Part shown: piece by piece, positions 31,121 to 36,035 of the stretch
How the letters are laid out: the number at the start of each line of letters is the position of its first letter
Numbering within the stretch: position 1 is the stretch's first letter
Virus record (IMG/VR): IMGVR_UViG_3300031707_000026
Location: 1-53,650 of that record
Strand: one strand, 5' to 3'
Length of the DNA stretch: 53,650 nt
From: a virus
Position numbers and translations under genes: made by a program
The notes under the pieces: generated by a model
What the model was told of the DNA's origin: nothing
The model's database searches: none
Seen by the model: the letters and a program-made list of their open reading frames with translations, nothing else

Positions 31121-31372
31121 CTAGAAGTCTAGCCAGAGAGGGAGCTTCTCGAACTCTCGACCCCACCACTCGATCATTGAGTCGCCTTGATCATACGCCT
31201 TCATTACTAGGCATCGAAGGTTGTTCGAGTGAAAGAGATCCATTGTTATCGTGCCGCGCTCGATTGCCAAGAATGTGTTGCTGAGTTCGATGTAGGCATC
31301 AGTTTGTGCAGCATTGTATAAGCGGGCAGCTTCCTGCTTGTCCCATTGTTGCCAAACGGGTAGCATAGTCAT
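31121..31372 (-). CDS. Unknown small early protein
   Basis: The protein has 83 residues from the ATG at 31372, preceded by AAAGGAGAAATGAA. It is largely helical (WQQWDKQEAARLYNAAQTDAY) and ends EWWGREFEKLPLWLDF. No family is recognised. It starts 13 bp below the stop of the next gene. Confidence 0.5.
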   Translation of the reverse strand: MTMLPVWQQWDKQEAARLYNAAQTDAYIELSNTFLAIERGTITMDLFHSNNLRCLVMKAYDQGDSMIEWWGREFEKLPLWLDF

Positions 31373-31385
31373 TTCATTTCTCCTT

Positions 31386-31580
31386 TCACAAATAGCCAAG
31401 CTGTCGAAGCGAGCGACTAGCCTTCATGAATTGACTCCAGCGCTTCACAGCCCACATCTCAGCAAGTTCGCGGTCAGTGAAGAAACGTTTCCCGACGAAC
31501 ACTTGCGAGTTCCCCTGCACGGCGCTTAGACGAATCGTGACGCCGTTTGGTGCATACTTTCGGTCGACTTTTACGTGCAT
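31386..31580 (-). CDS. Unknown small basic protein
   Basis: The protein has 64 residues from the ATG at 31580 after CAAAGGAGAAACAAG. It is basic with a beta-rich first half (VKVDRKYAPNGVTIRLSAVQ) and a helical end. A class A element (31595-31654) is directly upstream; the longer frame through that element is rejected. Confidence 0.5.
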   Translation of the reverse strand: MHVKVDRKYAPNGVTIRLSAVQGNSQVFVGKRFFTDRELAEMWAVKRWSQFMKASRSLRQLGYL

Positions 31581-31594
31581 CTTGTTTCTCCTTT

Positions 31595-31654
31595 GGGATT
31601 GAACGATCCCTGACTCAACCTTAACATTTGTTAAGGTTGAGATGCGAGCGTTCA
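31595..31654 (-). promoter_or_regulatory. Class A intercistronic RNA element (pseudoknot-like)
   Basis: Hairpin GGGAT-TGAACG-ATCCC (31595-31610), 13-bp hairpin CTCAACCTTAACA/TGTTAAGGTTGAG (31614-31641), then CGTTCA (31649-31654) complementary to the loop. The middle hairpin contains an inverted pair of the GTTAAGG box. Confidence 0.7.
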
Positions 31655-31661
31655 ATTAGCT

Positions 31662-32087
31662 TTAGAGCATCAACTCATCGCGCAGGAACGGCGGCAAGTG
31701 AGAATTGTGGTAATAGTAGCTCGTCGCGATGAACGGCGCTACTTCTTCATACCACTTCTTGGTGCTGCGATATGCTTGCCGAATCTTGCCGTCGACAACT
31801 ACTGCATGCTCAATCGTCTCATCGCGTCCCCACTTGCTGATGCGAAAGATTGTGCCGACCGAGCCTTCCTGCTTGCCGTCTGCAGAGCTCATCAACGCTT
31901 CGAGATTGGTGCGAGCTTCACCAAGCGTCACAAAGTCTTCAGAGCGAGCTGTTTTGTGAAGCTTGTCGTCGTCGCCGATGACGCGCAGCGTTGCAAAGTA
32001 GCGAGTTGTCGTAGTGCCATGCTTGATCATGCGGGCTCGCCTTGCAGAAAACTTGCTCATCATCCTTTCGTCGAACATTGTAGCCAT
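31662..32087 (-). CDS. Unknown basic early protein
   Basis: The protein has 141 residues after AAAGGAGAGCAAAG. Basic N-terminus (MMSKFSARRARMIKHG), a beta-rich core (YFATLRVIGDDDK, GTIFRISKWGRDETIEHAVVVDGKI) and a Tyr/Pro-rich end. No family is recognised. It shares an almost identical leader with the gene at 32214-32435. Confidence 0.5.
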   Translation of the reverse strand: MATMFDERMMSKFSARRARMIKHGTTTTRYFATLRVIGDDDKLHKTARSEDFVTLGEARTNLEALMSSADGKQEGSVGTIFRISKWGRDETIEHAVVVDGKIRQAYRSTKKWYEEVAPFIATSYYYHNSHLPPFLRDELML

Positions 32088-32115
32088 CTTTGCTCTCCTT
32101 TTTGCAAAAAATAGA

Positions 32116-32206
32116 TTGTAGCCGAATTGCTACAACCTTAACAAGTCGTCCAAACTAGTTGAACGACTTGTTAAGGTTGAGGAGCTCCTCCTCGAGCTCT
32201 TCAACC
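32116..32206 (-). promoter_or_regulatory. Class B intercistronic RNA element (three hairpins)
   Basis: Plus-strand order: TTGTAGC-CGAATT-GCTACAA hairpin (32116-32135), a 16-bp hairpin with base AACCTTAACAAGTCGT (32134-32178), and a 13-bp hairpin GGTTGAGGAGCTC/GAGCTCTTCAACC (32175-32206, one G-T). The first hairpin is identical to that at 32462. Confidence 0.6.
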
Positions 32207-32213
32207 TAAAACC

Positions 32214-32435
32214 TTACGCTGAGTGCCAGCCGAAGCGGTAGTAGAAGCGTCGCATCTTTGCTTCGCCTTCAACCTGCACTGTCGCGCGAACATAGACGCC
32301 GCTTGGGCCTAAGCCGCACGTCACAATTTTCGCTGACTTGCCAAGCTTGGCTGCAAGCTTAGCAACCTTGACTTCAAGCTCCCTGCGAGTCATTACAACA
32401 TATTTCGCGTTTTCCTTCTCGTCTTCTGTAGCCAT
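32214..32435 (-). CDS. Unknown small basic protein
   Basis: The protein has 73 residues after AAAGGAGAGCAAAG. An N-terminal helix (RRELEVKVAKLAAKLGKSAK) is followed by beta strands (GVYVRATVQVEGEAKMRRFYYRFGW), giving a KH- or dsRBD-like alpha/beta impression that I cannot confirm. It is the first clear gene of the leftward operon and has a class B element upstream. Confidence 0.5.
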   Translation of the reverse strand: MATEDEKENAKYVVMTRRELEVKVAKLAAKLGKSAKIVTCGLGPSGVYVRATVQVEGEAKMRRFYYRFGWHSA

Positions 32436-32461
32436 CTTTGCTCTCCTTTTGCAAAAATAGA

Positions 32462-32554
32462 TTGTAGCCGAATTGCTACAACCTTAACAAATCACTCAAA
32501 GGCAAACTTTGCTTTGAGAGATTTGTTAAGGTTGAGCAACTCTCGTTGCTCAAC
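32462..32554 (-). promoter_or_regulatory. Class B intercistronic RNA element (three hairpins)
   Basis: Plus-strand order: TTGTAGC-CGAATT-GCTACAA (32462-32481), a long hairpin AACCTTAACAAATC.CTCAAAG with its complement and one A-A mismatch (32480-32533), and a 10-bp hairpin GTTGAGCAAC/GTTGCTCAAC (32531-32554). Confidence 0.6.
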
Positions 32555-32641
32555 TTTTTCATCGGCGAGGTCGTCGCAAGCTTCAAATAGCTCGCTCATT
32601 CATTCGCGAGTCGTCGCAAGCTAAATATCTTTGCTCGCTCG

Positions 32642-32734
32642 TCACAAATTGTATCCGGTGCTATCTACGCGCATCAAAAGATGTCGCCCTACTTTCGCTT
32701 GGGTTTCGCGATTTTGGATTCTGTCGCTTCGCAT
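32642..32734 (-). CDS. Possible 30-residue leader-region peptide
   Basis: An ATG at 32734 is preceded by the very strong ribosome site CTAGGAGGTGGGG and encodes 30 residues (MRSDRIQNRETQAKVGRHLL...). It would be the first translated frame of the leftward transcript, about 155 bases downstream of promoter P4. A 20-codon frame starting with a GTG overlaps its stop. The ribosome site is the main support. Confidence 0.4.
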   Translation of the reverse strand: MRSDRIQNRETQAKVGRHLLMRVDSTGYNL

Positions 32735-32890
32735 CCCCACCTCCTAGCCTACTATTACCTTTTTGAGCCTTGTTAAGGTTAGTTTTCACTGCGCTTCTGC
32801 TTGCGTACCTGCCTTCGCAGCTACTTTCCTTAATGCTCGCGGATTGGAGGTGATGTGGTGAAAAGTTTGGTTGTTAAAGTGCTATCTTAT
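32735..32890. other. 5' leader of the leftward transcript
   Basis: No gene is seen. One GTTAAGG box lies at 32772. The sequence is between promoter P4 and the first leftward ribosome site. Confidence 0.4.
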
Positions 32891-32894
32891 ATTT

Positions 32895-32936
32895 ATTATA
32901 GAGCCTAAAGATTAAGGGGCGATTAAGAGATAATAA
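32895..32936 (-). promoter_or_regulatory. Promoter P4 of the leftward early operon
   Basis: On the minus strand, TTAT, TTAA and TTAA cores (starting at plus positions 32936, 32926 and 32915) are 10 and 11 bp apart and a consensus -10 TATAAT (32900-32895) lies 15 bp after the last core. This is the P1-P3 geometry on the opposite strand. It can drive the genes from 32734 down to 25701. Confidence 0.7.
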
Positions 32937-32964
32937 GAGTTTCGCGGACTGTTAGGAGGAGTAG

Positions 32965-33413
32965 TTGTGTAAAGTTTTGTTAAGGTTGTTAAGGTGGGGA
33001 GCGAGCGCGCGTGATTTGTTAAGATACTGCTCGCACGCTTTCAAGCCTGCGCGCAAAGCGACGCGCTCGTTAGGGTTGTTAAGATTGTTAAGGTTGTTAA
33101 GATTGTTAAGGTTGTTAAGACTCGCGCGCACACTCGCTCGCACTCACTCGCTCTCTCGCACGCACTCGCGCGGTCGCTCGCTCAAAGTTGAGCTTGCGCC
33201 GAGCGGAGTTGTGAAGCGCGAGTTGTTAAGGTTGTTAAGGTTGCGCGTATCTTAACAAATGTTAAGGTTGTTAAGGTTGCGCGTATCTTAACAACCTTAA
33301 CGGCTGCGCGTACCTTAACAACCTTAACAACTGCGCGGTGTTAAGGTTGCGAAGAGCTGCGATTTGTTAAGGTTGTTAAGGTTGCGCGTACCTTAACAAC
33401 CTTAACAAATCGC
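32965..33413. repeat. Dense array of GTTAAG boxes between divergent promoters P4 and P3
   Basis: I count 15 forward GTTAAG and 7 inverted CTTAAC hexamers, mostly as 9-bp steps of TTGTTAAGG. Several form large inverted repeats, e.g. a 24-bp stem at 33359-33382/33390-33413 around TGCGCGT. CGCG- and CTCG-rich stretches separate the blocks. Position between two divergent promoters suggests an operator array or replication-initiator iterons. Confidence 0.75.
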
Positions 33414-33423
33414 ACCAAATCCT

Positions 33424-33488
33424 CTAATCTTCTTCTTAGCGCCTTTTAATCTCCTCTTAATACTCTCTTAATCTTGGTAGCCTATAAT
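33424..33488 (+). promoter_or_regulatory. Promoter P3 of the cytosine-poor gene
   Basis: CTAA/TTAA-type cores begin at 33424, 33436, 33446, 33457 and 33468 (spacing 10-12 bp), and a perfect TATAAT at 33483-33488 starts 15 bp after the last. It has the most repeat copies of the four related promoters. Confidence 0.7.
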
Positions 33489-33540
33489 ATAGGTATAAAG
33501 GAAGCCGCCGGTTTCCTAAAAGAAGAAAAGGAGAAATGAA

Positions 33541-33822
33541 ATGAAAGAAAGAATTGAAAGGGAAATAGAAAGAGTAGGAAATGAGTATGGGGTGAGAGTT
33601 GGAGAGAGGTTGGAAGAGAGATTGTTAAGGTTGGAAAAGTTAGGAAAGGAGATTGAAAGTGTTAAGGCTTATGTTTTTGAAGGAAAGGAGAAGGAGATAG
33701 GTTATGCAGGAAGAAGGGGATATGGTAGGGGTTTTTGGAAAAGAGGAGTTGTTAAGGTTGTAGGAGAAGTAGGATTAAGGAGATGGTTTTGGTATGGAGG
33801 AAGGTGGTGTAATAGTAGATAA
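33541..33822 (+). CDS. 93-residue protein encoded by an almost cytosine-free gene
   Basis: An ATG follows AAAAGGAGAAATGAA. The coding strand has only two C in 282 bases, and no more from about 33517 to 33841. The protein therefore lacks Pro, Thr, His and Gln and has two Ala. The first 45 residues look like a charged helix (ERIEREIERVGNEYGVRVGERLEERLLRLEKLGKEI), and the rest is basic, Gly- and Trp-rich. Three GTTAAGG boxes lie inside it. It has its own promoter (P3) and terminator. Function is unknown; the DNA or RNA composition may matter more than the peptide. Confidence 0.6.
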   Translation: MKERIEREIERVGNEYGVRVGERLEERLLRLEKLGKEIESVKAYVFEGKEKEIGYAGRRGYGRGFWKRGVVKVVGEVGLRRWFWYGGRWCNSR

Positions 33823-33835
33823 ATAGATAGGTAGG

Positions 33836-33872
33836 AAAAGGAACCTTAACAAATGTTAAGGTTCCTTTTTTT
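33836..33872 (+). terminator. Intrinsic terminator after the cytosine-poor gene
   Basis: GGAACCTTAACA pairs with TGTTAAGGTTCC around a two-base AA turn, followed by TTTTTTT, and the A run before it pairs into the T run. The stem is an inverted pair of the GTTAAGG box, so it may serve as both terminator and protein-binding site. Confidence 0.85.
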
Positions 33873-33873
33873 A

Positions 33874-34000
33874 AGATTGTTAAGATGCGTTAAGGTTGTT
33901 AAGGTTGCGCGGCTCGTGTTAAGGTTGTTAAGCTCGTTAAGGTTGTTAAGCTCGTTAAGGTTGTTAAGCTCGTTAAGGTTGTTAAGCTCGTTAAGGTTGG
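33874..34000. repeat. Second GTTAAG array with 18-bp tandem repeats
   Basis: Twelve GTTAAG hexamers occur in about 125 bp. From 33933 the unit CTCGTTAAGGTTGTTAAG is repeated exactly three times (33933-33986) with a partial fourth and a 20-bp variant before. All boxes point the same way. Open frames through it (Leu-Asn-Asn or Arg-Leu-Leu repeats) are artefacts. Confidence 0.8.
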
Positions 34001-34235
34001 CAACCCCCGGCGCGTGCGCGATGCGCGAGAGCCCGGGAGCTGTGTGCGACATCAGCGACAATCGCATCTCACATCTCTCACTACGCATCTACAACGCCCA
34101 GATCAAGTCACATCTCGCATCTCCCTACACTATGCAACCCCAAAAGGCCGCCAAACTTTAGGAAACAGCACGCTTAAAAAGCACGCTTGCAACGCCCCCT
34201 ACAACGCCAAGGTCTAGAGAACAGCACGTCTCGAA
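34001..34235. other. Non-coding spacer
   Basis: No convincing gene. A partial direct repeat is visible: AACAGCACGCTTAAAAAGCA (near 34164) versus AACAGCACGTCTCGAAAGCA (near 34220). Confidence 0.4.
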
Positions 34236-34437
34236 AGCATCGTTTGACATGTCAAACTAACTTCCCTGAATAACTTTACTAACCTATCCCGAGCAAAGTT
34301 AGCAAAGTTAGTTTGCCGCATATATACATATGCGGCAAACTAACTATGCCCAACTATGCTTTGTGGGGGAAAAACTGTCAAAATAACCGCAGTTCTTTTA
34401 AGTTATTTTGACAAAAACATGCGTGTCAAACGATGCT
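34236..34437. other. Nested inverted-repeat region, possible origin or control site
   Basis: A 14-bp inverted repeat (AGCATCGTTTGACA at 34236, TGTCAAACGATGCT at 34424) brackets about 175 bp. Inside lie a 16-bp palindrome GTTTGACATGTCAAAC (34242-34257), an 18-bp hairpin (34306-34345) and an 11-bp hairpin GTCAAAATAAC/GTTATTTTGAC (34377-34412). Confidence 0.6.
34306..34345. repeat. 18-bp perfect hairpin, partner of the one at 5813-5851
   Basis: AGTTAGTTTGCCGCATAT pairs with its complement around ATAC. The outer ten bases match the 5813 hairpin. The inner part differs but pairing is kept, so structure rather than sequence appears to be selected. The two copies bracket the early half of the genome. 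Confidence 0.7.
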
Positions 34438-34519
34438 TTTTGCAGAGATTTCAGCAAGACGACAAACTAACCACACATATTCTTCGTCGTATTCTTAGTT
34501 TCTACACGGCGGACACCCC

Positions 34520-34548
34520 TTGATTTCCTCCCGAGAACATTATATACT
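34520..34548 (+). promoter_or_regulatory. Sigma70-like promoter of the packaging/structural genes
   Basis: TTGATT (34520-34525) and TATACT (34543-34548) are separated by exactly 17 bp. Three GTTAAG boxes (34550-34558, 34561-34569, 34570-34578) cover the expected transcription start and the bases up to the ATG at 34581, as expected for an operator. It lacks the 11-bp TTAA repeats of P1-P4. Confidence 0.6.
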
Positions 34549-34580
34549 ATTGTTAAGCTATTGTTAAGGTTGTTAAGACT

Positions 34581-34829
34581 ATGGCTCTTAAATGGATTCA
34601 GCCCAGATTATTTTATCTCTTCTCTGACGGTCCCATTGTTCGCATTGGGACGGAGTACACAGAAGAAGCGAAGCGAAGACCCCGTCTAGCTCGTCTTGGG
34701 ACGAAGCACTCTGAAGAGACGAAGCGAAAGATTGGCTCGTACCACCTTGGGACGAAACACTCTCCCGAGACGATTCAAAAGATGCGCGATACCTACCAGA
34801 GGAACCATGGCCTTCGGCAGCAAAGCTAA
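34581..34829 (+). pseudogene. NUMOD3-repeat fragment of a homing endonuclease
   Basis: An 82-codon frame contains two and a half NUMOD3-type repeats (ARLGTKHSEETKRKI, HLGTKHSPETIQKMRD) like the DNA-binding tail of the GIY-YIG genes in this genome, but no catalytic module. The ribosome site is weak. It overlaps the terminase small-subunit start by 23 bp. It is probably a remnant of an endonuclease that once interrupted this position. Confidence 0.6.
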
Positions 34830-35358
34830 CAATATTCCCAATAGTCCAGAACACGTCTCAGAAGCTCCTGCTGCTGGCAAGGCTCGACGTGCCTTGACGA
34901 CGATGCTTCAAGACGCTGGGGATCAAATCATTGCTGTCAAGCAGGGAGAGGGAGCTACAGCCGAAGAGATTCTTCGATCGAAGTCTCAGATCCTCTCAGA
35001 TCTTGTATGGGAGATGCTGCTTTACAGAACAGTTCACTTCCCCGACGGTACGACCCTCAAAATCAACTCAATCGCAGAATGGTTCGAAGCAGTCAAGTTC
35101 TTGTATCGTCAAGTGGATGGTGCGCCGCCTGCTGAAGTTGGCTTGACTTTGAATCCGAACTTCGACCCGAAGGCTTGGGCAGAAGAGCGTCGGCAGCGTC
35201 TCGAGTCTACAGTCGCAGAACTTCCTGACGAGTCTGTGCTAGCAGTCCCTACTCCGCAATCTCAAGAAACTTCGTCGACAGATGACCTTGAAGCTGCTCT
35301 CGAAAACGCGGAGCCAGTTACAGGTACTGTATTTGATATGAATCGAGATGTAGCATGA
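34807..35358 (+). CDS. Probable terminase small subunit
   Basis: The protein has 183 residues from the ATG at 34807 (AGAGGAACC upstream); the longer frame lies in the endonuclease remnant. It has a helical N-terminal half (ARRALTTMLQDAGDQIIAVKQGEG, RSKSQILSDLVWEMLLYRT), a central segment (AEWFEAVKFLYRQVDG) and an acidic, low-complexity C-terminus. There is no clear terminase signature. The call rests on size and position before the large subunit. It would recognise DNA for packaging. Confidence 0.55.
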   Translation: MAFGSKANNIPNSPEHVSEAPAAGKARRALTTMLQDAGDQIIAVKQGEGATAEEILRSKSQILSDLVWEMLLYRTVHFPDGTTLKINSIAEWFEAVKFLYRQVDGAPPAEVGLTLNPNFDPKAWAEERRQRLESTVAELPDESVLAVPTPQSQETSSTDDLEAALENAEPVTGTVFDMNRDVA

Positions 35359-36035
35359 TTGCTGGCGTCTACGAGATTAGAAATGTTTTGAACGGACATA
35401 GATATGTGGGGAGTTCGAGTGACGTGCGCTGGCGATTTCTATGCCATCAAGATGATTTGCAAAAGGGCCTACATCATAGTCGTTATCTACAGAGAGCTTG
35501 GAACAAGTATAGCGCTGAGAATTTCGTGTTTCGTGTTCTCCTCAGATGTGATCCCGATATGCTCATCTTCTTCGAGCAGAGACTCATGAACGTCATCAAG
35601 CCTGAGTATAACATTTCACCGACCGCTGGGAGTCCTCTAGGATGCAAGCATTCTGAAGAAACGAAGTTGAGATTGAGTATAATCAATCGAGGAATCAAGC
35701 GTACTGAAGACCAGAATCGAGCGAGGAGTCTTGCTCGTCAAGGGTGCAGACACTCTGAAGAGACGATCTCGAAGATGAAGATCAGTCATCGACGGGAGAA
35801 TCTATCAAAAGAGACACTTCAAAAGATGAGTCTAGCCAGTCGAGGACGAAAGTGGTCTAAAGAAACGAGAACGAAGCATCAAGGGATTAGACCTTCAGAT
35901 GAGACTAGACAGAAGATGCGAATAGCTAAATTGGGACGAAAGCAGTCTAGGGAAACAATTCAGAAGAGATGCAATACTCGAGCTTACAATCATCGACGCC
36001 TTGCTCTTCTTGCTTCGCTGGGGGGTTGGGTATGA
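35355..36035 (+). CDS. GIY-YIG homing endonuclease with NUMOD3 repeats
   Basis: The protein has 226 residues. The catalytic domain comprises GVYEIRN, YVGSSSDVRWRFLCH, RAWNKY and the FFEQRLM Glu. It is followed by about six NUMOD3-type repeats (LGCKHSEETKLRLS, RQGCRHSEETISKMK, LGRKQSRETIQKR). It is inserted between the terminase subunits, overlapping both by 4 bp, with no damage to either. It is related to the enzyme at 21449-21946. Homing endonucleases commonly sit beside terminase genes. Confidence 0.85.
   Translation: MIAGVYEIRNVLNGHRYVGSSSDVRWRFLCHQDDLQKGLHHSRYLQRAWNKYSAENFVFRVLLRCDPDMLIFFEQRLMNVIKPEYNISPTAGSPLGCKHSEETKLRLSIINRGIKRTEDQNRARSLARQGCRHSEETISKMKISHRRENLSKETLQKMSLASRGRKWSKETRTKHQGIRPSDETRQKMRIAKLGRKQSRETIQKRCNTRAYNHRRLALLASLGGWV

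Noticed and set aside
32952-33255. Open frames on both strands (LNNLNNLNN and LLRLLRLLRL proteins)
   Set aside because: They are readings through the 9-bp GTTAAGG array, which keeps all frames open. No ribosome sites and no complexity beyond the repeat.
33913-34000. CRISPR array
   Set aside because: The 18-bp units are directly adjacent without unique spacers, and no cas genes occur. The Cas4-like protein at 10241 is part of the recombination module.
33846-34161. Open frames through the second GTTAAG array (NELNNLNELNN and SSLRLLSSLRL)
   Set aside because: Same cause as above: tandem 18-bp repeats without stops, no start signal, overlap the terminator at 33836-33872.
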